Shown piece by piece: positions 11,418-23,904 of a stretch of 64,000 nucleotides of DNA. This stretch comes from Melanocharis versteri (taxonomy: Eukaryota > Chordata > Aves > Passeriformes > Melanocharitidae): NCBI GenBank assembly GCA_013397845.1, contig VZTG01001554.1:189251-253250 (forward strand), written 5' to 3'. Below the pieces are notes generated by a model that was given only the letters and a program-made list of their open reading frames with translations, was not told the DNA's origin and made no database searches. The position numbers and the translations under genes were made by a program. Within the stretch, counting starts at the first letter, position 1, and every line of letters starts with the position of its first letter.

Positions 11418-11593
11418 CATGGTTTGTTAGTGTTTCAGCTCTCTCTCCCTCCCTTTCTCCTTTTCCCTCCTCCTTGGTGTCTTTGCTAAGCACTGTTTTG
11501 CCTGACAGAACCTCTTCATAAGCCTCTCAGTGCCTTGACAGCTCAAGAGTTCATACAGCCAAGGTGCTCTGGGAGTCACTTTCTCTAATTCAC
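11418..11593 (-). CDS. STRBP: STRBP 5'UTR exon carrying the start codon (ATG 11420-11418)
   Basis: The exon is 176 nt and only its last three bases are coding. The acceptor is CTCTTTTTGCAG|GTGAAT, with a good pyrimidine tract, and the donor is ATG|GTAGGT immediately after the start codon. Splicing to 9251 gives ATG AGA TCG, that is MRS..., the expected N-terminus. The start context is ACC ATG A (A at -3), which is favourable. The leader holds two upstream ATGs: a 3-codon uORF (11554-11543) and a 30-codon uORF (11519-11427) that ends six bases before the main ATG. Purine-rich sequence near the 3' end (GGAGGGAGAGAGAG region) may act as a splicing enhancer, which is inference. There must be at least one further 5' exon upstream, since this one has a clear acceptor. 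Confidence 0.9.
11427..11519 (-). other. uORF of 30 codons in the STRBP leader
   Basis: The uORF begins MKRFCQAKQCLAKTP and ends in a strongly basic tail (RRREKEKGRERELKH), with TAA at 11429-11427. Its ATG context is weak (CTT ATG A), so leaky scanning to the main ATG is likely. The stop lies six bases before the main ATG in a different frame. It is probably a translational brake, not a functional peptide. There is no independent evidence that it is translated. Confidence 0.6.
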
Positions 11594-14500
11594 CTGCAAA
11601 AAGAGAGAAACAACTTGAAACCAGCAGTGATGGCATGTTGATTCCAGAAGTGCTGGATGCAGCACATGAGGCAAACCACTGATCAGAGCACCCCAGCGTC
11701 CAGATGGGACAGTCACTGATCCATTTATATCTGAGCAAACAGATGTCACTGTGGAAAGCAACTTTTGTGATGTGCCCACACACATGTAACGACTTTCCCG
11801 TGCCAGTTAGAGCTGATCCCAGGGAGGTTTGTCAGCCACCTGGCAATCCCAGTTTCTGGGATGAGGAAGACAGGAAATCCAACATGGCAAACATGCTCTA
11901 TGTGAAACCAGCCCACAAAGTCTCTATTTTTGTGTCACATGCACATTAGGAATCAAACACACTACATTTAATTACCAAAAAGTATTTCTCTGTGGAAATC
12001 CTCAGTGCAGCCCTCGATCCTGTGTCAGATGCTGCACAAGAACCAAGGCTTCAGGTTGCAATAACTGCAAGTTGTTATTTAAAGACAGACAAGCAGATTC
12101 TAACAAACTGCAGACGTCAGATTTGCGAGGAGCTGAAATCACCCACACCTCCTGTGCTGCCCATGCACTGCCTTTCCCAGCACACAGCATGGAAAAGATC
12201 CTGCAAGAGCAGCCTTCTTGTGCTAAACTGGGAAACAACACCAGCACTGGCAGCATAAAACTGCAAAGAAATGCTCTGTGAGAGAGAAGAGCAGAATAAC
12301 AGAGCAGGTAATGTGAGAGAGGGAAGCATAAGCTCACTGCACAGCAAGACTCTCCGGTCCTTGCAGAAAATGCCTGTTTTCCTTTCACTGCACATATTGT
12401 TGCATCAGCTCTCCAGCAATATTTTGAAGCAATCGGAAATCCAGTCAGTAAATTTCTGCAGATTGACACACACACACAAAAATATTTTCCTTTTCTCCTG
12501 TATGCTGACCCCCCTTCTCCAGCAAATGCTTTGCATATTGTGTGTCAGAGAAGCCTGACATTGTTAGAGATTAAAAGCATGTTTGGCAACAGCAGAGGGA
12601 TAGGTGAGATGACTTGAAAGCTGAGGAGATACTTAAACCTGTGATGTGACAGGGAATAATTAAAATGTTGCATCCCACAGAGATTTGAATGTGACAGGGG
12701 AAAAGGTAACAGCAGATCCTGCTTCCCTATTTCCCTAGTTAGGAAGAAATTAAGCAGGTTTACAGGACCAGTAGCTTTGGCAGCAAGGGCCTGATAATTG
12801 TTTATATGTCACACCACTGAATTGAGGATGTAGCACTGGGTAAAACAAAAAGCCAGACAAGAGCGCTGTGCAGGGGCCTGTCTGTTCCAGCAACTGAAAA
12901 CTGCCAAGGAAGAAACCCCAAGAGAGTTAAGTGCAGTCATACTAAAAATACTTGGGAAAAGCAAGCTAAAGAAAACCCTGACTGACCCCACTTCTCATCA
13001 CAGAGGCTCTGTGCCCACCAAGGTGTATTAACACTCTACCAAATTGCTTCCCAGAAGCAATCAAGGAAAGGGATGTTCTTTCTCTTAAGAGATCATGGAA
13101 GTCAGACAGGGGCAGCTGGGAGGAAAACTAAGCAAAGATCACTGCTTTGGCAGTATTTATTTTGTGAGCTAGTCATAAGCTCCTCCACACTCAACAGCCT
13201 TTCACCATCTCCAGAACCAGTCAGACTCTTTACAAGGTCACTTTGCTTTTTAATAATATTAATAATAACTTGAGTCAGCAGATAGCAAACTAGAGAGACT
13301 TTTACGAGATGCATTTCTGGATAATCTATTTCAAATTATTTCTCTCTCCAAACTGAATTCCAGCTATCTTCACCTACTCTTCTTCCCTGTCACTCCTACA
13401 TTTCACATTTTCGGTTCGTTATCTTCCGTGGTAGCTGTAACTTGGCAATTCCAGGCAGAGAGAAGGGCACTGGAATGCGTTGCTGACTTCAGCATATGCC
13501 CAGTACAATGTCTCCAGACTCCAGCAACACTCCAGCCCGGCCTCCCTCCCAAGCCTACTGCAAGCTGTTGCTTATCAGCTCGCCCAGGCTGTGGCAAGCG
13601 GATGGACAGAGATAGCTGGTGGAGCAAGTTCTAGTGCTCAGGAAGTGCTGAGCAGGCTGCTGTCTAGAGGGCAAGTCTGAGAGCCTCCCCGAGCTCTGCA
13701 AACACTCCCTCCTCGGGGGCAGCCCTGCCTGTGCCGGGTGCTTCTGAGGTTCTTGGAAAATCCAAAACAGGCTGGAAATGAATGTTTCACAGCCACAATG
13801 GGGGTTAATCTCTGCTGGGCTGATGAAGTGAAAACACCAACACCTCTCCATACTCTGCCTTAGCAGGCAGTGACCTGTTTTCAAGACAGTAAAGGTTGTT
13901 GGATGAAGGTATTTATGAGCTCTGTTTTACCTGCCCTTCTTCTCAGCAGTGCATGGCTGAAGTCAGGGCACAGACCAATGAATGACAAAGGGATCTTTAT
14001 TATAAAATTCAGAAAGCTGGAAAAAAATCCTGAAAATTCAGTTGAAGCTGATACACGATGTCTTCCAAGGCATTAACATCCTACGAATATTTCAGAAACA
14101 CGCATAGGAGTGAAACCCTAATTTAGTTCAGACTTTGAGAGAATATTTTCAACAAAAGCACTAAACAGGAGGGAGTTTACTATAAAAGTGCAGACACAAT
14201 ATACAGAATAAAGTACATTTGACAGCACACAGAATTAAATTAAGGAAAACCAAAATCAAATCTGCTCCAACCATATGGACTAAGGCAGCATAACATAGCT
14301 CAGCACCAAATACATCAGAAAGCATTATGTGAAGTGAGCAGCAATTCCATATATCCAACAGCCTCATTCCACTACCAGACTATCGCAGGATATTTGTTCC
14401 TGCATCCTCAGGGAAGTAACAGCTGATGCCCAGACTAAAAAGCACAATATTTAAATGGGTGGCTGTCTTACCTAGGGGCAGCTACCCACACTTGCAAGAA

Positions 14501-16743
14501 AACTTGTACAGGAAGCTCCTTGCACCATCGAGAACTTGGTGACCTTGAAAAAGTCACTTCTGCTCTGCATCATGTGCCCCTAAAGTGTAAAACAGGAGTA
14601 AATAGTCTCTGTCTCCAAACCAGGTCACAGCGGAGCCGAGCGGAGTCTGCAGTGTGGTTTAAAATCACTGGGGATTTGACACATTAGAAATGTTATTAAA
14701 ACACCATGACAGTGTAGCAACGTTTCCATTAAACATCCCATCCTTCACAGAGGAAGTTTATGCTTTGGCTCAAGACAAATGAAAAGAATTTCAGATGAGG
14801 CCTTTGTAGTAGGAGATATTCCTGCATCTGCAGCTGCATTCCCAGGGGACAGACAGTTAAACAGCCAGGGGTGATGAATATGCTCAGCTACCTCTGAGTG
14901 CCTGTGAACAGGGAAGTGAAAAGGCAGGAGAAACAGGTACTTGCATTCCATGGGGACTGAAACACCAGAATTCGGGTGCTCTGAGCCTCTAGAAAGGAGA
15001 CATGAACTGTGTCTGGCACCCCAGTATCCCCTTGCAGCAGCACCTTGCACAGAAGCATTACTGGCGCAACAGAGAAGAGGAAATTGGGGTCATTGGACAC
15101 CAGAGCTCCAAACCCCTCACTTCAGTGAGCTGCTCTTCAGGCTCTTGGCCAGGCCAAGTAGAACATCATGAAAATTGATTTTAAATGCTCCATCAAGAAG
15201 GCACACGCTAACAATATTCAGCTGAAGCATTAAAAACACTCTCCACCTTCTGAATCTATCCTGACACCAGTATCTGCCCAGAAGAACTGCAGTCTGCAGC
15301 ACCCCAAAAGCAGACAGAGTCTAAACTGACAGGCCAGCAAGAGGTTGCTAATAACAAAGCAATGAGTATCTAACACAGCCCGAGGTGTATCAGACACAGT
15401 AATAGAAAATAACTGGAATTTATACCGTTTTTTGTTACCTTCAAAAGTCAGAATGAGAGGCCTGCAACTTCAAATTGGAAGTTTATTTTAGCCTCTGCTT
15501 TGCATTCAGGAGACAGGTAATTTTTCATCACACCACACAAAGTGCTGCTGAAAATATGTTGTGTTTTTCTGCAGTATAATTTTATTGCTGGCCTTCTGCC
15601 AAGAGTCTTTCTGGCAGCATCTCCCACAGTTGGAAACTGTGTATCTGGGTCAGAAAAGACAAGCCGCTTTTCAGAACAGCTCAATACATTTGGCAGAGAT
15701 GCTGATATTGTAATTGAACTCTTTCAGCAACTCTCTTTATGATGTACCCAGACACCAAACAAAACAAGATCTGCAGTGTTGATTAATGTCAAAATAACTG
15801 ACAGAGAAATATCAAAATAGTTTTCCCTCATGTTAAAAGTATCAACAAACCAGAGGGAACAGATAAGAAATACAATTCATGAGGATTCAGAGAGGAGCAC
15901 AGGGCCGAGAAATCTGCAAAATATAACTGACCTGAGCCTTGTGCAGATATTCACTATTTAAAATTCCAGCTCCTTGTATAGAACCTCCTCCTTCCCCACC
16001 ACACAAAGAGAAATCCGGGCTACTCAGAGCCCCAGCAGCATTGTGGAAAGCAGTGCCCTGTAACACTGGGACACATATTTAACAAGGCTCAGACTGCTTC
16101 CCACAGTATGCTCAGCATCCAGTTTCACCTGGAGACTGTGTATTCATAGGAGTTTTATTATTTTCCATGTAATGCATTTCCTGGCAAAGTTGCATCTGGG
16201 ATAACCTTTAGAAGGCTGGAATTTTCCATCCAAATGAATAATTACAAAACAACACTATAGTTAGAAGCTGAAAAGGTACTTCCTCTGGCAAACTCTTCAT
16301 ACAACAAATACTGGAGCCTGGGATTACTCCTGCCTGTTCAGTTCTCATAATATTTCAAGCAAAGGCTCCTGTGCTCAGAGATCTCTTGCCCCACACCCAG
16401 CTTTATGTGGCAAAGACAGGGTAGGCACAAACTTGGTAACCAGATCTGAAACCACAGCACCTGTAACCATCAGAACGGAGGAATCAAAGTCACCTTGCAG
16501 GGTCCAGAGCTCTGACAACGCTCCCGGTGCAAGGAGCACAGCTGCCCACTTGTCAGCGTGCAGGAAGCTACTGGAGAGCTCCTGGGGAGAATCCATCTGT
16601 GCCAAGGCGGGACCCTCGGGTCACAGATGCAACTGAAAACCAGTGAACACATGGATTCCCCTCCACTGTGCAGTAAGGAATGAAGAAAGAGCCAAAAGAA
16701 ATCACACTGGTACAGTAATTAAAGAAGTTGAAGAATCAAAGGC

Positions 16744-16775
16744 AAGCAATTGCTTAATCTAAATTAATGCATTAA
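16744..16775. promoter_or_regulatory. Paired 12-bp perfect palindromes, AT-rich (candidate regulatory element)
   Basis: AAGCAATTGCTT (16744-16755) and TTAATGCATTAA (16764-16775) are each perfectly self-complementary and lie eight bases apart. The spacer and second palindrome contain TAAT/ATTA cores of the kind bound by homeodomain and POU factors, and the first contains CAATTG. No function is shown, and the calling as regulatory is inference. Confidence 0.35.
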
Positions 16776-19700
16776 GGTAAAGGAAACAGGGATGTGCAGA
16801 GTGTCGCTCATATTTTTAGCTCCTGGAAAGAAGGTGAAAAGATGGTCTAAGGGGAAATCATTACCAGCCTAACAGGAAGGTTAAAAAAGGAACAACAGAG
16901 GCACTGTGTGAGTACATCTGCAATCATTTGAAGAAAAAAATGCTCTATTTTAGATAGAATCACACCATCCAGTCTCAGAAAGAAACAGACATTAGGTGAA
17001 ATAACTGCAGCTATTGAATTGTAATGTATAAGAAAGATAACAGTTTTGGAAAGAATATAAACCCTCCATTGGGATTGAACCTACTACAGACTCCTGAGGA
17101 CAGGAAGGTACACACCACACTCACCAGGTGGTCTTCAGAGCAGCACACCAGCTGCAGACCTCGAGGTATTTTTTACATAGATTTTTTATATCTCCCTCTA
17201 GATTTCTATCTGGCTTCACATTCCCTGAAGCCTGCACAATCCCCAGCACAGCCAGAGCTACAGAGGTTCTCTAATGAAATCATTTTGAAATTGCCTTCAG
17301 CTCCTGATATGGGTGTCAAGATGCAAGACTGACTAGAGACAGACCAAGCGCAGAAAGTTTTAAAAACCAGCTGCTGACACTTAAATAACAAATTGACACA
17401 CGAACAGTTTAATGTTTTTCCTGTTCAAACAGTCAGAAATATGCAAAACTGAATTGCCTGTAAAACCAAGCACTGCAGAAAACAAAATATCTTAAAGGGC
17501 GCATTTCTTGGCAGATGTCTTAAATAAAAAGTCACAGATTAGATAGTACATAAATAATGAATAGCAAAGTATTCATTTGAGACAAGGCAGAAGCCACCAC
17601 TGGATTCTCAATGTCTGTGAAGCACTGAACTGATTTGTGACTTGAGACACCCTAATGTTGCATTCCCGCTTTCCTGGCTAAGCTGGTCAATGGAAACATG
17701 AAGGTACTTTGCAGTCATAATGTGACATCCACACTCAAAATCATCTGAAATTCTTAACTCAGACTGCATTCATTTACAGTTGAAAAATTAACTAAATTAA
17801 TAACAGGATTACATTACACTGAAATGACACTCACCATCTGCAATGTCATTTTCCCAGAGACAGAGCTGGTTTAAGCAAAATTCTGGATCTATGCCTGAAA
17901 TGACATCACATTCTCCAAAAGGGAATCACAGTTCTACCTCCTCCACCCAGTTTGTGCCATGCTGGGTCCTCACCACCCCAGCCCTGTCCTGCATCACAGC
18001 CCAGCACTAAAGCCTTGCACATCTCCAAACTCCCAGAGACTCCCCACGTCCCTGGATTTGTGAGCACTGCCTTTACCTGCAAGGCTTTCACTGGTCCAGA
18101 AACCACCACAGGAAGCAGCCACGGTGTTGAGGAGATTCAGAACAGGGACATTCCTTCCCCAGCACCCTTCAGCTTCACCGAAATAGCTGCAGTGCCCCAG
18201 TTTCTTTGCTGCTGTGATTCAGATCCCATAGAATATGGGATTCTGCAGGTGGACCCGAGCTGCAGCCCAGCAGCTCAGCCGGGATGGGGGAACTGCCGCC
18301 AAGAAGGCAAAGGCACACACATGGAAAAGGCTGGAAAGCATGGCATTCCCTCTGCACTGGCAATAAATAAAACACAATTTAAACAACAAGAGAGAGGCTG
18401 GAGCCCAAACTGTCCTCCAGTAACACTGGATCTGCTTGTATTGGTGGTTTGCACTTTCCATCAGTTCCATGAGGCAGCAGCCGAACACTTTGGCTCTACT
18501 GTCTGTTCCCTGCTCTGCAGCCCAGGCTAATGCATATCTTGGGAATTAGTAAGAGGAAAGAGAAAAGCAACAGGGATTCTAAAGCTCTGGTTATAAACAA
18601 AGCAAATTTAGTAATTCTTACAAAGAACACAATGCAAATACGTCTTGGAGAGTTGCGTTTTCCCAGTGTTTACATGAAGTGTCAAAGCATTAAGAAGTTT
18701 CTAAGAATAAACTCTCTCCTTCTGAGCAAAATTTCAGCAACCCTCAACGGTGAAGTTTAAGGAAGTTTCTCCCCAGAATTTCTTTCCTAATATCACTATA
18801 CAGACCCTGTGTTTTTAGTGTTGCAAACCCCCCCTGGTTACTGTGCCCAGCTGCCTTTCAGCCAGTTTAAATATTCATGACTCTCCCCTGAAATGCATTT
18901 TCTAGTGTGTCAGTCTTGCTGCCTCAGTGACTTCTTTTTTTTTTTTAATTAAGGAGAGAAGATTTAAAAGGATTTGGAATGGAAGATCACTAGACTCTGT
19001 GAGTACTGTGCAAAAAGCTCTTGTGCTCCCAGCCAGTGCACGTCCTCCATCAGACTTTTCCCATGTTTTAGTTCCACTCCGACTCCTGAACAAGTTCAGG
19101 TTAATTTTCTACTTCCTGACTAATTGGCTGTTTTGTCAAAGAACATGTTGTCAAAGGTTCTGGGTTACTAAAAGCTTAAGGTTTTAAGTGTTTTTTCTTG
19201 CCATCTCTTTCCCATCCAACCACGTTATTTTAAGTTTGATTCAATGTCACAACATGCAATGCCACAGAAAGGTCTGTAACAGAATTTGTAACTAAAATCT
19301 TGGGCTGTCTAGGGAACAAAGTTGGCTCTTTTGAAACCTTTCAGAACCCAGCACCCCTTCAACAGAGAGCTCTGGGGTTTCTCTCTGGGGAAGGGTACCC
19401 TGGCTGCCCTCCATTTTCAGCCTCAGAACACAATTATTTACTTGAAATGCACGATAGCCCTACCAAAAGATTTGAATTAGGTTACTTAGGCATGAAAGCT
19501 AGCAACAATATTCATCAAAGTAAAACACCACACCAGCCTGAGACAGCAGAGAGTCATTGTCATTTGTGACCCAAGTCCACCATTTGCCTTGGACAAGATT
19601 TTGTAGTTGAAAGTCTCAGCTTGGCTAGGAGGAACAAAAAGAGCCACAAACATATTTAGAGATTTACAAAATTAGTAAACAGGAAAAAAAGTCCTATTTC

Positions 19701-20547
19701 CCTGGAAAACCATGAGTCTAAAAATATTTTAAATTGGCTCAATCCAGCATCCTCTTGCCTCAGCAGATCTCCACTGCACGCATGTGCTGTCAGATGTGCC
19801 AACTTCACTTGCAAAATTCATCTATTATTCCTCTCTCCAGTTCGCACGGCACAGCACAGCCATGGAAATGAAAAAAGGATGACTTTAGCAGGGACCTTCA
19901 GTGCTGGAAATGCTCAGTTTGTAGACCACAAGCTAGGTTACAAAATTAACTTCTCAGTGTAAGTTATATCTGTCAGTCTTATCCTTAGGAACATCCTGAG
20001 GTGAGTAATGAATTCCACAGCCTTTTTTGTTTGCTTATTTTTAATAGGTCATTGAAAATTAAAAAGAAGTTAAATTAAGTGTCTGTAATACTGTATTCTC
20101 CAGTATCTTTGGAGAACACAACTGTGCTAAGTAATTGATCTCCAACTTGAGAAGCTACAGTTAATCTTTTTTCATCTTTTGAATTTCAAATAAAATCTGG
20201 GGGGAGAAAAAGGAGTTCTCAGGGTAAATGTACCAGTCCCAGGTGGATGGCATGTTTAAGACCACAGACACAACTTTGCTGGTTTGGCCTCTTTCTTTCC
20301 ATTTCCTACAGGGCTATGAATTAGTTTAATTTCTCTTTATAGATAATGATGTCATCCCCGTTGTGCCACTCACAAGAGCACCAAAGACACTTCCAGCTCT
20401 TTATTTGCTAAAGAAACTTCCTCAGTCTTTGCATTCTCCACCAGACATCACACCCCGTCCTCCCACCAGCATCAAGCAACAAATCTCTGAACAGCAAAAC
20501 AGGATCAACATCCTGGAGGCACCACACTTGCCAGGAGCCCCAGGCAG

Positions 20548-20591
20548 CCCCTTGGGCAGGTTAATAACCCCTTGGGCAGGTTAATAACCCC
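20548..20591. repeat. 20-bp tandem repeat, about 2.2 copies
   Basis: CCCCTTGGGCAGGTTAATAA at 20548-20567 is repeated perfectly at 20568-20587 and followed by CCCC of a third copy. It is probably a recent slippage event. Confidence 0.95.
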
Positions 20592-23500
20592 ACAGCCAGG
20601 CTGGCACACACGGGAGCATGGCACAGCAGCTGCAGCTCCTGGAGCAGGGGCAAACCCCAGTTTCTCCGGGACGAGCAAGCAGCCTGGCCAATCAACACCA
20701 GCATTCCAAGTGCTCTCAGCCTTGCAGGGACATCAGTTCACAACAACAGGACTCTCTCCCGAAAACTCCCTTCATACACTAGAGTTGCTAAAAGTAACAC
20801 TTGGAATTACTGTCCAGGGAAAGACTAGAGAAAAACAATCAAAGTTAGTTTATTTTGGGCCATTAGCTGCAGTTTGTATCTGGCCACTTCAGTTCCCCCG
20901 ATAACAGGAAACCTGCTGTGCCTAAATGCAGCACTGATGGGGTTTATTTTATTTCTCAAAAGAAGTTAGGCTTGGGAAGCCACAACCTGCCAGGGTAGGA
21001 GAGCACACGGTTCCGGATGCAGAGGCAGGATCAAAACCAGGATTAGAAACCAGCTGCCACAGACTGAGGGTGTTCTCCTCAGGTGGGCAGTGAGATAGAA
21101 ATCTTTTCATCTCTCAGTCCAGATTAGAGTGTAAATGTTTTTATTGCCTGCTTAGCCACCTGTGGAAGTTTGTGTCCATGTCAACACCGTCATTTTATTG
21201 AACTCTGCTCTTGTCAGCACAAAAAACCTGCCAGATTTTCAGTCCAAAACTATACTTTTAGTGATATAAGAATGTCAGATTATAATGCCATCAATCTATC
21301 TTATTCCACAGTTCAAACAAAATTCATCACTATAACCTGACACTTCTGTGTTAGTGAAAAAAATATCCTTTAAAAAAAAAAGTACATAAATGCTTTGTGT
21401 ACTGAAAGAGCACTTGGTTCTGCTGGTTTATGAGTTCTTCACTTTGCACAGCTCCTCTGTTGTGGAAACAAAAGTGCTTCTATTGGGCCTTCTCAGTGAT
21501 ATTTGCAAACTCCTACACTCGCTGTAACAGGGTGTTCAGAAACAATTCTTACTGGCCTGGGAAAGCTAGGTCATTATTTATTAACTGCAGAAATACATTG
21601 AGGAAAACAATAACAAGGTATAAGAACATTCTTGCAAAGGCTTGTTACTTGTTTTGACAGAAACAAAAAGTAATTAAACCTAGCTAACAGCTTTTCACTG
21701 AGCATTTTGCTCTAAAGCATTTACAACTCACACACTGCAGGACCAGGAACAGAACAGCAGAACCACCAGTGCAACACTGTCAACAAGTGTCAGCAAGGAA
21801 AGGCTGTCCCTGAAATTCAGTGGACAAATATTACCAGGCAATTTCATGCTTTACCAACACAAAATCCAGAAGTTAAATTTAGAAGCATGATTTCTGCAGA
21901 CACTCAGATGTTTCTCTTCTAAATTTTCTAGAAATTACAAATTAGAACTTGGCAGACTTTATAGTAACCCAGCACGTGTCTTGTGCAATCCAAATCATGG
22001 TCTGTTCTATTACTCTGAAAAACAGTTAGGAAAAAAAAAATCATGCCTTTCACCACATAGTTTCAGACAAATGACAGAGACATTCCATTTATCTCTGTGC
22101 TAAGAACGAAACTTAAGTACTGTTTTTTCCTCTTGGAATATTGCCATGAAAGTTAAAAGCTAGTAGAGGAACCAACATTCTCCCCACTGAAGGATAAGCA
22201 TAGTTTGGTGCTGAACTGCAGTCCAAGTGGTCTTGGCCATTTCTTCCCATTTACTGTGGGGAGAATATACTGCATTTCTAGACTGATCTCATTCCTAAAT
22301 ACTGCAATGAGATACCAAAGTATGCAGGTGTCACCAAGGTGCTTTGTGGAACTGGCAAACCCTGCAAAGTTTCTGTAGCCACTCAAGAGATAAAGTGGTT
22401 TTTTCAACACCACGAAGAGTAAATTGAATGAAACAGCTCAGAGGTAACAAACCAAAGAAATATTGGAAATTACTTCTCTATCTCCCAGTAGCCAGACAGT
22501 ACTGCCCACCCTCCCCTTGCTAACCTGGGGGAGATGGCAACCTCCATGCAGGACTTTACATGAGACTGAAAAAACATTACTCAATCTTTTCTATTTTGAT
22601 TGGAGTTATCAAGTTTCAATGTACTTTTATTAGAAAAAACCCAAAACCAGACCATTAGCAAAATACCCAAAATCAGACCTTAGATATATGCACAAGAATT
22701 TCACAACACTTCAAACATCACTTCTCTAATTGCTGTAATAGGTGTAAATGTGGTGTTTGCATGGAGAAGAGACCCCACTGCCCAAAATTCAAGTGACTTG
22801 CTCAGGGCGACAGTAACTCAGTGGCAGCACTTGGAACAGTGTAACTTTTTAATTTACTACACACACCAAACATGGAGCATCCTCTTCCCCCTTTCTAGCT
22901 CTCCACCTCCTTAGGCTTCATTAGTTTAATTTGAACAGACACTGCATTCCTGGCTGCTTTTGTTATTCAATCTCTCTTGCAGGATCATGGGTTCCTTACA
23001 GGTCAGCCTGGCAAACTGTCACAGCAAACGCTTGACAACAATTACCTGTCCATTCATGAGAGTCAAATTAGCAATTCAGTAGCTGAATACGGTATGATTA
23101 AACTCAGGAACCTAATTCACAATGTGTCCTACTTTCGGGCATCAAATTTTTTGAGCACTGTGCTCTTTTGAAAGTCAAACTGATGAGGACTCAGGAACCT
23201 TGTGTCTTTTTCAAAAGAGGACAATGGAGCCCCTCTTTTGTCAGGCAGCAGGACACACACAGTCTGTTCTCGGGAAGAACAGGAGCCAAAAAGCAAGAAC
23301 ACTTCAGAACGCTATCGAGGGACCTGAGCCATTGTGCAAGGTAAGGGGAAGCTTTGCAGCAGCTCCTCAGCACTGAGCACTCTGCACGGCACATTCCAGC
23401 ACATCATTGGCTTTGAAGAAAAAACCCAAAGGCTCTCTTTGCCACTTGGATTGTCTAAAGCTCCAGCTGACATAGGAGCAGGCTGTGGAGGATAAGGGAG

Positions 23501-23855
23501 CTTGTTCTTCTTCTCCCTCGCTCTCTCTTAAAAAACCAACAAAATAATCAACCAGTCAAAGCCCAGCTTTCACATTAGATACTGGGTGTCCATTTAAAAC
23601 ACCCCAAACCAGATGTAAAGGATGGAGGGTCTGAGAGCATCTCTCTTACAAATCAGAAAAACCATTGGGAATTCCCAGATGACCAGCAGTGCAGGTGTCA
23701 TTGCTTCCCCTGCCTGTATCCAAACCACACCCCTCAAACAAGATCCCTTCAGTCTGCTCCACACTGAGCTCCAGCCATCCAACAGCAGTTTGTAACTCCT
23801 GTGAGTTCATTCAGGATGGCTAGTTTGATCTTTTCAGGAGATATTTCAAACTTTG

Positions 23856-23904
23856 TTAGAATATTGTCAGCTGGAAAGGACCTACATCGATCACCTAGTC
23901 CAAC
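23856..23904 (-). mobile_element. CR1-like LINE 3'-end fragment
   Basis: On the minus strand the sequence reads GTTGGACTAGGTGATCGATG followed by TAGGTCCTTTCCAGC. It then enters an ATTCTAA-like tail, the typical order of the conserved 3' end of chicken-type CR1 elements (GTTGGACTAGATGATC, then AGGTCCCTTCCAAC, then ATTCTATG repeats). Only about 50 bases are recognisable, so this is an old, severely 5'-truncated copy with no coding part. Confidence 0.75.

Noticed and set aside
17952..18530. 192-codon open frame on the plus strand inside STRBP intron
   Set aside because: It starts at TTG, has its only ATG-type Met late, lacks any known domain, and lies antisense in a 21-kb intron. One such open stretch is expected by chance in this much DNA.
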